From assembly GCF_028583425.1 (NCBI RefSeq), contig NC_072791.1:46609229-46673228 (forward strand): DNA of 64,000 nucleotides. The letters are read 5' to 3'. Position numbers and translations under genes: made by a program. This DNA is from Eublepharis macularius. Taxonomy: Eukaryota > Chordata > Lepidosauria > Squamata > Eublepharidae. Below, piece by piece: positions 53,001 through 63,255 of the stretch (positions within the stretch are counted from its first letter, which is position 1; every line of letters starts with the position of its first letter). Under the pieces are notes generated by a model, which saw only the letters and a list, made by a program, of their open reading frames with translations, searched no databases and was not told where the DNA came from.

Positions 53001-53785
53001 AAGTTTAAGTATAGAATTTAAATCCCATAAAGCCTTTAATTAAGACAATTCATAGTTAACGTGATTAGGCTATGATATGTAGGTTGAATCAATGTAGTTT
53101 GAAAGTGGTCATAGGATTAACCACACTCAGTTTCCATTTTACTGTACCTCCTCAGCATTTAAATACATGGAGCTTAATGATGACCAATACTGGGGGAAAA
53201 GGGAATCCAAAGCAATCACATGACCAATTCATAACATGCCCAGGACAGGAAAAAATCAAACCATATCCACTCAACTTACACTTCACTGTATGAAAATGGT
53301 TGTGTAAACTGGCCCTTGCTGTGTGACCTGAAACAGACAAGTACTTTAACAGCTATGTCCTCCAAATATTCTTATGATGGGAATTAGCATTACACATATC
53401 TGTGAAAGAGAGAAGCTATAAAATGAAGATTCTTCTGTAAAAAGAAACATGATACATCATGTTCATCAGTCATTTTTGGAGTCATTTTGTGGAATAAAAA
53501 ACTCTCCTTAAACTTAGAAACAATCACAGGAAGTTTGAAGTTCTAGAAATTTCATGTTGAATCATACCCCACACCCTGTTCTTCGTAAAGTAATGTCAAA
53601 CTGCAGCATTATCAACTGATGGAATGGAAGTTTTCCACAGCACTAGTCCCATATACGAGATATACGAATGTGTGACAACTATGCGCCCCTGAAGAGGGCT
53701 GCACCCTATAAATCAGGCAGCAAGCACTGACTAGTTCAGCACTCCAAGTGAAATTACTGTGAGTTGGGGGCTGCTCCAGAGCACG
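53001..53785. other. Unassigned non-coding sequence
   Basis: No gene or repeat recognised. Moderately AT-rich. Confidence 0.4.
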
Positions 53786-54115
53786 TGCCCTCCTGTTTGC
53801 TTGTCATCGGAGATGTTAACATTTCTGATTAATTCACAGACCTCTCATTTTATTCTTCATTCCTTTATCCTTGCTATCCTGCTCGGCTACAGCTTAAAGA
53901 TTCTTACCGACCTGCTACAATAATCACCACCCGCTCACCCTTCCCCCCCCCACCTGGTGAAATTGTTTAGTGATGCCAACCGCGCTTTTAATTTGCAAGA
54001 CATCAGACACAGAGGTAATTTATACCAACATCTGTTCATTTCTGACTTCTGAAACAAACTCGCACATGCTGCTACGAAATCCCATTAGGAGCAGGAGACA
54101 GCCTTCTGCTATTCT
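53785..54115. promoter_or_regulatory. Candidate conserved non-coding element
   Basis: Repeat-free sequence containing TTTCTGATTAATTCACAG, CCTGCTACAATAATCACCAC, GAAATTGTTTAGTGATGCCA, AACCGCGCTTTTAATTTGC and GAGGTAATTTATACC. CpGs and homeodomain-like cores are mixed as in the other candidate elements. A C9 run at 53944 is the only low-complexity part. Confidence 0.4.
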
Positions 54116-55395
54116 GTATTCCTCTTCTCCATACACACTAAGGAGGCAACCAGGCTCTAAATTTTAAAAGGTACGATACAAAACTGAGGAAAGGTCTTGA
54201 TAGCTATCAAAATAAGCCTACCATAATTTGTAAATGTCATCCAAATTGAAAAGAGTTTTTGAATTTTCCTATTTTCTTGTATGTTTATGCTGTTTCTCTG
54301 TTCTACATGCCCAGGAATCCTAGCACAGAATATTACTGATAATGGGAGTAAAATTCAGATTGGATAGTGATCAGTTTCAATCTCAATTTCTTCAGTCAGA
54401 GCCCTCCCCCATCCTGAAGATGGGTGAAACATCAAAAAACACCATGCCTGTTAAGCATTCATTGTACCTCAAAAGAAATTTTGTTCTAGAAGTATCAGAA
54501 GTGATTTGGTATAGATGCAAGCAGGAGGAGAAAAGAAACTGCCGCCTACATTCTAGATGAAATTGTTGCTGGTGAAACATACAATAATAGCTGTCGTCAC
54601 TGGCTACCCAGGGGAACAAGGGGAGCCAGTCGCTTAATGCATAGAGGTGGGTCTTCTAATGAATGGCTAAACAAAATTGTCTTGGAAACCCTGGGAATAT
54701 TTTTAAATGGTTGCTTAATCCAAAGGACTTGCCTCTTGGAGGTGTGGCCTTAATGCAGATTTCATTGTACTACCAAACAACCACAAAAATCTGTATAGCG
54801 CAAAACAGAAACATGAATCGCTGTGTCAGAGCAAAATTTACAATCAATTCTATGCAGTACATCTATCACAACAAAAGAAAATCAACAATAGATACAACTG
54901 CAATAGCTCAGTTACAAATTAATCTCCTCAGTTAGATAGCGACGTGGGGGCACTGAAGACCTCAGAAAATACCCATTTAGGATGTAATCGGCCTAGGTTA
55001 CAATAAAAGCTGAGTATTTGAACAAATCCACCCTTTCCCAGTAACAGCCATTGGGTTGCTATAAATAACGAGAGGCTCCTGAACCAGGAATTAAATTTTC
55101 TGCCTCAGAATAGAAAGATCTCAAACCAGGTAGTGAAGACAGGAGGCAGAAGCCAAAAACGAAAGCTTAATTTTCCAGTTGCTGGGAGGGTGGAGCACAG
55201 TTTAATATAATCTCCTCTTTGGAACTTCAATCCCTCAATCCTGTATTTAGCCTTGTTGCCTTGGTCTTCCTTCCCACTACAACTGTCCCCAAACTGCCTC
55301 CTGCAGTAAATTTTGTGGCTGCTGGTTGAAGAGATTCAGTAGTACAGATTGATTTCTTGCAAGTGAGGAGATGAGGGATTACCAAAAGCAGCCCT
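54116..55395. other. Unassigned non-coding sequence
   Basis: No gene or repeat recognised. The 90-codon frame at 54663-54935 lacks motifs. Parts near 55030-55130 are high-complexity and may belong to a conserved block. Confidence 0.4.
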
Positions 55396-55720
55396 GGTTA
55401 ACAAGATTGGGTGCAGAATCTCTTGCGAGAGCAGCCCACTCTGCCAGCGCTTTGCATCCTTTCACTATGACATATGGGTTTCATTACACAAAGATTTTCC
55501 CGATTTTAACTTTGAGGAGATTACATTAGAAACTCAGGGCTATCTTTACATCTGTAGCAATTTAAAGGTTAAGTAACATTTTTAATCAAATGACAAAGAC
55601 TCACAATGTTTGGCCTTGAGTCCAAAGTGGAAACTATGTCTCCGGATGTTCCTTCCAAGGGCAATTTAATTAGAGAAGAAAGCTCAGCTTGAGACTGGGG
55701 CTCCACTCTCATTGGTCCCC
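55395..55720. promoter_or_regulatory. Candidate conserved non-coding element
   Basis: High-complexity, repeat-free sequence with TCTTGCGAGAGCAGCCCACT, GGGTTTCATTACACAAAGAT, CCCGATTTTAACTTTGAGGA and TTTTTAATCAAATGACAAAG. It resembles the other candidate enhancers in the window. Confidence 0.35.
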
Positions 55721-56092
55721 AACATCTTGTAAAAAGCCTTCTCATGCATATGGTAACACTGCACCATACTGTGTCATAAAGTCTGGATAGTCAGGAAATA
55801 ATGGAGGATTTATTCTGATAAAACCAGTAATGAAAGCAGTGACTTACACTTATGTAAGCAGCTGTCACCCTGAAGGATCCCAAAGAAAGAAGTTATTTAT
55901 GTACAATGATGCCCCATCATGCTCTCATAATATAATTAATATAGTTAAGCCATATTAATAATATAAATAAGCACATTCACAATAACACTCACAAACACTA
56001 ATCATTCATATTCACAGAACAGAATATCCTCCAAATAACTTTGATATTGCCATCATATTTGTATTAAAAATGAGAGTTAAAAAACATAGTAA
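55721..56092. other. Unassigned AT-rich sequence
   Basis: TAATATAATTAATATAG-like AT-rich text near 55930-55970. No gene or repeat recognised. Confidence 0.4.
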
Positions 56093-56293
56093 AATGGCAG
56101 AGTCCAGTAGCATCTTTAAGACTAACCAACTTTACTGTAGCATAAGCTTTCGAGAACCACAGTTCTCTTTGTCAGATGCGAAGAGAACTGTGGTTCTCGA
56201 AACCTTATGCTACAGTAAAATTGGTTAATCTTAAAGGTGCTTCTGGACTCTGCCATTTTGCTACTACAGACTAATACTGCTAACTCCTCTGGA
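56093..56293. mobile_element. PLE tail, long inverted repeat with two hammerhead halves
   Basis: The left arm (56101-56175: AGTCCAGTAGCATCTTTAAG ... GCATAAGCTTTCGAGAACCA) is the reverse complement of the right arm (56176-56262), so the whole forms one hairpin centred near 56178. Each arm carries one hammerhead core: on the minus strand CTGACAA...GAAAGC (CUGANGA mutated), on the plus strand ...GAACTGTGGTTCTCGAAACC with the CTGATGA half lost at the centre. The right side ends GACTAATACTGCTAACTCCT, as at 48247-48438. Confidence 0.75.
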
Positions 56294-56435
56294 AAAAACA
56301 GTGTATCTCAATCCACTCTTCCACCTTGCATTTTAAGCATCTAACAGATACTTCTCCAACCTTTTCTTGAAAAGCTTATCCTAGATGAGGCTGCACTCGT
56401 CTTGAGAGAACAGATTTGCAGTTGGTGAGAGGTTC
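56294..56435. other. Unassigned non-coding sequence
   Basis: No gene or repeat recognised. Confidence 0.4.
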
Positions 56436-56885
56436 ATTAGATCCATTTTGGAGGATTAGGTTTCAGTACACAATGCTGCTAACCAACTTCGGTTTGTTTT
56501 CTAGTTGTGACCCATCCTTGCAAAGCAAGATCTGGTCATGGTATGTTCACTCTGATCACACTTATGTTAGATTACTGCAAAGTGTGTTATGTGGAACTGA
56601 AGATGATTTGGAAACTTTAGTTGGTCCAGAAAAAGAGGTGAGGTTGGCTGAGTTCACCAGCTCTGAAATTTCACTGACTTGCACCAGACACATGCAGTTG
56701 GTTCTTATAATTAAAGTCCTACATGGTTTTGTTTTCATATTACAAAGAATTCCACAAGGATAAGAGCTGGTTGACAGTAGAACAAACTGCCTCAGGAGGC
56801 AGTGTGCTTTCCACTGCTAGGTATTTTTTAAAAAGAAAGCCTGGATGGTCATTTGCTAAGGATGCTGTAATTATGGAATGTCCAG
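56436..56885 (+). mobile_element. L2-type RT C-terminus followed by a CR1-like fragment
   Basis: 56560-56640 reads, in one frame, TLMLDYCKVCY, the eroded form of the L2 landmark SRLDYCNALY. 56690-56750 (TTGGTTCTTATAATTAAAGT / CCTACATGGTTTTG) corresponds to the VLLLTYKALHG region. 56770-56880 (GAACAAACTGCCTCAGGAGG; GAAAGCCTGGATGGTCATTT) is CR1-like 3' text. The 115-codon open frame here is in a different phase and not meaningful. Confidence 0.55.
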
Positions 56886-56949
56886 TGGAATCCTAAACAG
56901 AGTCACCCTAGTCTAAGCCCATTGACCAAGTAGCACATTGGATGAAACA

Positions 56950-57600
56950 CTACAGAGTAAACTTCCTTTCAACTATGTGGTATCAGTAAACAGCCTAGCC
57001 ACCACATTCTGGATCAACTGTAGTTTCTGCAACAAAGTCCACATATTCCAGTAAAGGATGCAACTGGCATACAACTCAAATTTGAAAGAAAACAAAAAGG
57101 ACTCCTGACCACAGCCATCACCTGAGAGTCAAGCAGCAAGGACAAAAATAGGAGTATTCACAAGCTGTGACTCTGATCCTTCAAGTGGAGCACCAACCTA
57201 TCTAGAACAGGCCAACAGTCAACTCTGAAGTTAACAGCTACTCATCATCAACAGTCATGCTTTGGTTTACTGGTCCTCATGCAATTCATTACTGACTTCA
57301 AGCGCCAATTCAAGGAATCCGCCACCAGCCCTGGGATTTGGGGGGAAAGTGCCTTGGTATTACCTATGACATCTGCCTGATGAGAAAGGACGTACTGTAC
57401 AACAGCATCACCTATTCCTGAATTTGCAAGATGATCAAGAAGGAAATGGTGACTGAGGATCAAGAAGGCTATGGTGCTGAAAGGCCTAGGAGAACCAACA
57501 GGATATACTGTCCCCAGTGACCTCATGGTGAAGATCATCTACCACTGTGAGTATTCTGAACCCAGACTTGAAACCAGACTGAAAAGTGTATGAAAAAAAC
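56950..57600 (-). mobile_element. L2-type LINE, part 1, target of the DIRS insertion
   Basis: Antisense L2 text: CCTAGCCACCACATTCTGGA, TCAACTGTAGTTTCTGCAAC, CAATTCATTACTGACTTCAA, AGAACCAACAGGATATACTG and CAGACTTGAAACCAGACTGA. It stops at 57600 where the DIRS element begins and resumes at 63256 with matching L2 text (CAACCTTCTCTACCTCCTTA), which dates the DIRS insertion as younger than this L2 copy. No frame survives. Confidence 0.6.
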
Positions 57601-57832
57601 CAGTGTTTCACTTACCTGTAACTGTTGTTCATCTAGGTCGTCCATGAAGGCACACATGGGACTGCACACGTGCAGGCCTGCAGATTTTGGAGAGTTTTAT
57701 AGCTCAACACCACTAGGGGGCGCCCTCGCTTCTCAGCGCGCATGCACAGCTGTCTTTCCTGCCGAAAACGGCTCCCTAAGAGGCGGGGCGCCCCCAACAT
57801 ACCCTCAGTCCTTTCACTGCTGTGCTGCAAGG
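57601..57832. repeat. DIRS left inverted terminal repeat
   Basis: From about 57655 inward it matches the reverse complement of 63048-63240, with long identical blocks such as TATAGCTCAACACCACTAGG and GGGCGCCCTCGCTTCTCAGC. The outer 39 nt (57601-57639) are the exact reverse complement of 57888-57926 in the internal complementary region. Confidence 0.9.
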
Positions 57833-57887
57833 TAAGTACCAAGAGTGTTAGCGGGGAAGGAGGGAGGGCATGTGTGCCTGCACAGAA

Positions 57888-57966
57888 GACCTAGATGAAC
57901 AACAGTTACAGGTAAGTGAAACACTGTTTTTCATCGATGGTCTCCCTGTGCAGTCCCACATGGGAG
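57888..57966. repeat. DIRS internal complementary region
   Basis: 57888-57926 is a perfect 39-nt reverse complement of the left outer end. 57927-57966 (TTTTCATCGATGGTCTCCCT and on) matches the reverse complement of the right outer end at 63220-63255, with few mismatches. The two halves abut, so this region is a template for the junction formed when the element's two ends are joined in a circle. Confidence 0.92.
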
Positions 57967-58008
57967 ATTACAAATCTTAAATACCTGGGTGGAGGCAGTG
58001 AAGAGTTG

Positions 58009-59586
58009 TCACAGGAAGATCGACTGTAGGACTGCTGTACCAACCGCTGTCTCCCTTCTATCCAGGACGTCTAACGCATAATGTTTGACAAACATGTCAG
58101 CTGAAGCCCATGTCGCCGCCTTGCAGATGTCTTGGAGTGGAACACTCTTCAAAAGAGCACCTGAAGATGCCTGGGACCTAGTGGAATGGGCATGAACTCC
58201 CAATGGACAAGGCAAGTTAGCAGTTTCATAACATTTCATAACGGTTTGCACTACCCATCGAGCTAAAGTCTGAGAAGTCGCCTTCCTACCCTTCTTTTGC
58301 CCTGAGAAACACAAAAAAAGGTGGGAATCCATTCTAAATGGCTTGACACGATCCAAATAAAAAAGAAGTGCTCTACACACATCGAGCGAATGCAAGGCTT
58401 TCTCAGCATTCGGGGTTTTAGTTTGAAAAAAGACTGGCAAAGTTATTTCCTGGGAAAGGTGAAAACTAGAAACTACTTTAGGTAAAAATTCCACTTTAGT
58501 CCAAAGGACTACTTTTTCAGCATGAACCTTCAGAAAAGGGGGCTCACAGGATAAGGCAGCCAACTCCCCCACCCTCCTGGCTGAAGTGATTGCCACCAAA
58601 AAGACCACCTTCATAGAAAGGAAATGTAAAGGGCATGTAGCTAACGGTTCGAAAGGCTTGGACATAAGCCTGGTCAATACTAAAGGCAATGACCATTGAG
58701 GGACAATAGCCCTAACAGGAGGGAACAAATTGTTCAAACCTTTCAAAAACAGTTTAGCAGTGTGATGAGAAAATACCATTTTGCGATCTCTCGGGGGATG
58801 AAAGGCGGAAATAGCCGCCAGATACACCTTGGATAATCCATGTTGTTTCAAACCCCAAAGAAAATCTAATACTTTGGGAAGGCAGGAAATGAAAGGGTCT
58901 AAACTCCGTTCCTTACACCAATGAGTAAACCTATCCCATCTGAAAGCGTAAGATTGGTGAGTGGACAACCTCCTCGCATTTTGCAACAGGTGAGTTACAT
59001 CAGAGGAAAAACTTAATCCTGACAGATTAGCCAGGCTGTCAGTTTGAGTTTCTCTATCCTGTGGTGGAATACTCCCCTCCAAAGTAAGAGATCTGGATCC
59101 CCTGGGAATTTGTGCATCTGAGTCTGTAACCACAGCAGAGCATGGAACCACGGTTGGCGCAGCCAAAAAGGAGCTATGAGGATGACTGACGTCCGGTCCG
59201 CTAGAATCTTGCTGACCACCCTGGACATCAGGGGAAATGGGGGAAACGCGTAGAAAAGGTGTCCTGACCACAAGTTGAAACACGTCCCCAAGAGACCCGT
59301 GGCCTAATCCGCCTCTGAAACAAAAACTGGGAGCTTTGCGGTTCTCTTCTGAGGCAAAAAGATCTATTTCGGTGTAACCCCACTCGGAAAAAACAGGACT
59401 TAAATGTCTTGAAGGGACCACTTGTGATTGTCCCCTTGTAATCTGCTCAGACGGTCTGCTATCAAATTGTCTATGCCAGGGATATGAACTGCATGCAACC
59501 ACATCGAGTGATCTGTCACCCAATTCCAGATTCTCACCACTTCTTTGCACAGTCACACATGCCATGCCTCCCTGCTTGTTTAACTA
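58009..59586 (-). CDS. DIRS tyrosine recombinase (with methyltransferase-like N-terminal region)
   Basis: From the first Met at 59565 the frame is 518 codons. It is in phase with the RT/RNase H frame upstream, separated by one TAG at 59584-59586, so the Met is probably not the real start. YR motifs are in order and intact: SARRVGEL at 328-335 (box I Arg), HSTR at 460-463 (His-x-x-Arg), CKAATWAS at 481-488, and HYALDV at 495-500 with the nucleophilic Tyr496. Residues 60-90 (EWGYTEIDLFASEENRKAP) start the conserved DIRS segment often annotated as a methyltransferase. About residues 92-180 are out of phase: the conserved text (LFYAFPPFPL, ILIAPFWLRQPWF) is read in another frame at 59013-59291, implying two compensating indels. 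The recombinase integrates a circular DNA intermediate. Confidence 0.85.
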
Positions 59587-60880
59587 AAACATAGTTGTTG
59601 TATTGTCCGTGAGAATCTGGATGGTTCTGTTCTTCACAATATCTAAAAAGGAAATTAACGCATAGAACACAGCCCTCAGTTCCAGTAAGTTAATATGCTC
59701 TCTACTTTCACATTCACCCCACACACCATGAGCGTAAGAACCCTCGCAATGGGCTCCCCAACCTAAATTGGAAGCATCTGTTGTAACTGATATCTGTGGG
59801 TGCCTACAGCCAAACTGAGTCCCTTTGAAGAGATTCGCATCAACCAACCACCAGTCCAGAGAACAGATGACTTCTCTAGGGGCATTAAATCTCTTATGCT
59901 GAGGATCCCTATCCGGGGAGAAAACAGAGGTGAACCAAAGCTGCAAAGAGTGCATGTGGAGTCTAGCCAACGGTACTTCAGCCGTGGTAGAGGCCAAACA
60001 ACCTAATAAGGTTTGGAAGAAATGAGCCAACTGGAAACGGCATCTCTCAAGTTTCCTAACAAGGGTCTTAATCTTCATGGCTCTGTCCTGGGGAAGAAAA
60101 TCAGCATTCTTTGTACCATCCAAAGTGGTACCTATAAACTGTATAACTTTAGAAGGGGTAAGTTTGGATTTCTTTTGATTAACAAACAACCCCAGATGGA
60201 GACAAGTAGACAAGCTAACTGACACTTGTCTGGTTACATCCTCAGCTGAATGCCCAACGAGCAACCAATCATCCAGGTAAGGAAAAATACAACATCCCTG
60301 GAGTCTCAGGTGAGCTACTACAACTGCCATATACTTAGTGAAGACTTGAGGGGCCACAGATAATCCAAAAGGGAGAACCCTATATTGAAAAACACGTTTC
60401 CCATAGGAAAAACGAAGGAACTTCTTATGGTCCTGAAATATAGAGATATGAAAATAGACATCTTTCAGGTCCAGAACCACAAACCAAGCATCAGAGGGCA
60501 GTAAGATGAGGACTGCCTGCAGGGTAATCATCTTACATTTACGAATCCAAATGAATTTATTGAGATTATGAAGGTCCAGGATGGGCCTAAGACCCCAATC
60601 CTTCTTTTCCACCAGAAAAAGATTAGAATAAAAGCCTAATAACTCGTTCTGGTCAGTGACTTCCTCAATAGCCCCTTTATCTAAAAGGGCAGACAGCTCC
60701 GTCAGTATTCCTGTTTGAAGTATCTCAGAAAAAAACACAGGGAGTCGTAAGTAAGGTAACTGTAAAAACTCAACTTTATAACCGAACTTAACTATCTTTT
60801 GAACCCAAATATCAGAGGTGATAGAGTACCATTCAGCAAAAAAAGCACTCAACCTGACCCCCCAAACCAGATCAGAGTCC
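59584..60880 (-). CDS. DIRS reverse transcriptase / RNase H (422 codons from first start-like codon)
   Basis: RT motifs in order (numbered from the TTG at 60852): LVEKKDWGLRPILDLHNLN (80-98), motif A LDLKDVYFHI (127-136), LPFGLSVAPQVF (160-171), and the catalytic YLDD at 192-195 in PYLDDWLLVG. RNase H follows: TDAS at 358-361, a Glu in LLELRAV (389-395), and TDN at 415-417. This is the RT/RNase H order of DIRS1-group elements. The frame has no ATG near its beginning and is open upstream to about 60890, in another phase from gag, so it was probably reached by overlap or frameshift. It ends at TAG 59584-59586, where LNKQGG, a motif conserved as YINKQGG in the family, follows in the same phase. 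Confidence 0.88.
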
Positions 60881-63007
60881 TGTAATTGTCAAAACTGCTT
60901 ATGGGGTTGAGGCTGGTCCTTGGCATGCTGATGTTGTGCACCATTCTTGGCCTTCGGACTTGATTTCCTTCTGGGAAAGGAGGACTGTGGGCTCTGGTAA
61001 ACTCACTGGTTCCGACAAGTGTACCCTTGATAAGGTTGGAACCGCTGCTGTCGACCTCTCTGAAACAATCTATAGTGTGAGCGAGACGCACTCTGATGTT
61101 GGTGTTGCGGAGGCACACCACAGGAACGAGCAGTCAGCCTGTCCGTTTCTTCGAAAGGTACTCATCTGTTTTATCGGAGAACAAGGTGGTACCTTCAAAT
61201 GGGAGATCCTCCACTTTGTTCTTTGTGTCTGCCGGAAGGGCTGTGGGTCTCAACCAAGCATACCAGCGAAGGACCACCACTGACAGCAAAGATCTGGTGG
61301 AGGTGTCTGCTATATTCCGACTGACGTTAGTTTGGTGGCGGGAAAGGCGAACAGCCTCTTCTTGGATGACTCTCAAAAATATCTTCTGGCAGTTTGGGTA
61401 TAAAGGTGGCTATTTTATTCCAAAGTAGGAAGTGATACGCAGCCATCATTGCAGAGTAGTTAGCGATTTTTACCTCAAATGCCGGAGAGGTATAGAATTT
61501 GTGCCCCATTACTTTCCTCATCCGAGGGCACAGATAGGGATCCCTGTTTTGGCTTTGACTGCATCTCCTCTGTCACCAAGGATGATGGTGGAGGATGAAT
61601 TGATAAAACGGGGCAGAGGTCACCTGTTACTTGATAGAGGTTTTCAACCTTTCGATTTGTGGCAGGAGTCAATGCTGGTTTTAACTTCAGATCCGTCAGT
61701 AGTTTCACAAAACCTTCAACGACAGGGAAGGAAATAGTAGTAGATCCAGAACAGATATGCTGTAGGATCTTATCGGTGAACTTCAGCTCTGCAGAAGACA
61801 CCTCAATCTCGAGAGCCTTATCCATATGTTGGAGCAGTTCATTAATATGCCCTGAAGTCATCTGTGGGGGATGTATCCTCCATGGGGCCAATCTCCATCC
61901 AAAGAATCTGATAGGGGAGAATCACTAGCCCTGAAACGCTCGACATCAAACTCCGAAGGACATGGGGTTCGTCCAGAATCCACAAAGGAATGGGCCCTTA
62001 CGGAGGGAGATCTAGACTCTCTTCTATAATGGAGATCCGAGCAGTAAGAATCCTCTCTGTAGAAGCAACTGGGAACCGGTTTCTCAGGCATATTTTATTC
62101 TCTTGAGTTACTTCTGCCCGAGTAAGTGCTCACCCTATGTCCAGAACACCCCTTCCGACTATGGGATGAGTGAGAGGACCAAGAGTCGCGAGACAGTGAT
62201 CGAGGTTGTCCTGATGGAGTGCTTTTCTACAAGGATCACATCCTCCTCATGACTGCTTCTGGAATGAGGAGCACTGTGTGGAGACAGATGGTCCCCTGAA
62301 TCCTTGCACTTCTTTCCGAGGGGTTTGGAACCGTTCACCTTTGATGCTTCTGGAGGGTTCTGGGTAGAGAGAACACTTTCCAGGATACTTTTATCCTGCT
62401 TAGAAGATTGGTGCTTTCTCTTCTTCCTCTTCTTTTCCATAACCAGACGGGCCGGCCCTGAAGTCGATATCGGATCCGATGGTGTTGGAACCATGGCAGA
62501 GTCACTCTGCTGGAGTGCCGAAGGTCTGTCTGAGATGGCAATTGGAACCGACGGTGTCCCACTTCGGGGAGTCTTCCCAACGGGTCCGAGGGGACGCAGT
62601 GACCGCTGTTGATACCAAAGGCATTCGACTCCGAGGAGTCTTTGAACCTGATGGTGTTGGAGTTGGTTCTGAGGCAAGGTGGACCGAAGTTGGAGTCCAA
62701 TCCGGTGGTGGTCTAGACTCCGAACGGGGTGGAGAAGAGCAGGAGCGTGGCGTTTTCGAGCCCGTAGATCGGGTAGCGGAACCGGGTGAGGCAGAAGATC
62801 AGTTGCCTCCATGGCACACTTCCAAAGGGATGCTTGTAATCTACCCACCTGCTCAGCCCTGGCCTTCGAGGTGAAGGCGTGGCAATGCTTACAAGCTTGC
62901 ACATAATGAGTCTCGCCTAAACAGTAAAGGCAACTAGAATGCCCATCCGATCTTGTCATTTTTCTGTCGCAAGCCACACATCGCTTGAAAACAGCGGTTT
63001 CCGACAT
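60849..63007 (-). pseudogene. DIRS gag-like gene, frameshifted
   Basis: The first segment (62159-63007, 282 codons, ATG at 63007, MSETAVFKRCVACDRK) has a zinc-binding N-terminus with C10-C13, C26-C29, H34 and C39-C42 (the CLGETHYVQAC part corresponds to the DIRS Gag motif CLG..H....C..C), followed by Pro/Ser-rich and Lys-rich linker sequence. It ends at 62159. Conserved Gag text then reappears in other phases: 61858-62091, 61475-61891, 61134-61376 (with WLRPTALPADTKNKVEDLPF and LFSDKTDEYL, the DIRS Gag core), and 60849-61121. At least three frame changes are therefore needed. The product would be the capsid-like nucleic-acid-binding protein of the element. Confidence 0.7.
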
Positions 63008-63047
63008 TGCTGACGAACTTCAGATGGACAGATAGAGCTATGAACCT

Positions 63048-63255
63048 CTTTCATTGGCAGCAAAAGAGGAACTGAGGGTATGTCGGGAGCGCCCCGCCTC
63101 TTAAGGAGCCATTTTCAGTGGGAAAGACGGCTGCACATGCGCGCTGAGAAGCGAGGGCGCCCCCTAGTGGTGTTGAGCTATAAAAATCTCCGAAATCGGC
63201 AGGCCTGCGTATGCACAGTCCCATGTGAGACTGCACAGGAAGACCATCGATGAAA
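63048..63255. repeat. DIRS right inverted terminal repeat
   Basis: Reverse complement of the left ITR over about 190 bp, including the GGGCGCCCCCTAGTGGTGTT and TGCGCGCTGAGAAGCGAGGG blocks. The outer 25 nt (63231-63255) are repeated, complemented, in the internal complementary region. It lies upstream of gag and so should hold the promoter. 40 bp separate it from the gag ATG at 63007. Confidence 0.88.

Larger units (their letters stand above)
57601..63255 (-). mobile_element. DIRS-type tyrosine-recombinase retrotransposon, near full length (about 5.65 kb)
   Basis: Order on the minus strand, 5' to 3': right inverted terminal repeat (ITR), gag-like ORF, RT and RNase H, methyltransferase-like segment and tyrosine recombinase (YR), internal complementary region (ICR), left ITR. 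ITRs are 57601-57832 and 63048-63255. The ICR at 57888-57966 is built from the complement of the left outer end joined to the complement of the right outer end, the hallmark of DIRS elements, which replicate through a circle and integrate with a YR instead of an integrase. There are no LTR direct repeats. It is inserted in an L2 copy. Gag is frameshifted and the pol frame has a stop, so this copy is inactive, but most motifs are intact. Confidence 0.9.

Noticed and set aside
54405-54440. Hammerhead core CTGAAGA...GTGAAAC
   Set aside because: There is no room for stem II between the two core parts (only TGGGT), so a ribozyme fold is not possible.
56416-56763. 115-codon plus-strand open frame
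   Set aside because: It overlaps an L2-type RT remnant readable in another phase (LDYCKVCY). The open frame itself has no similarity.
57601-63255. LTR retrotransposon or endogenous retrovirus
   Set aside because: Terminal repeats are inverted, not direct. The recombinase is of tyrosine type with HSTR and HY motifs, and there is no protease, integrase or envelope.
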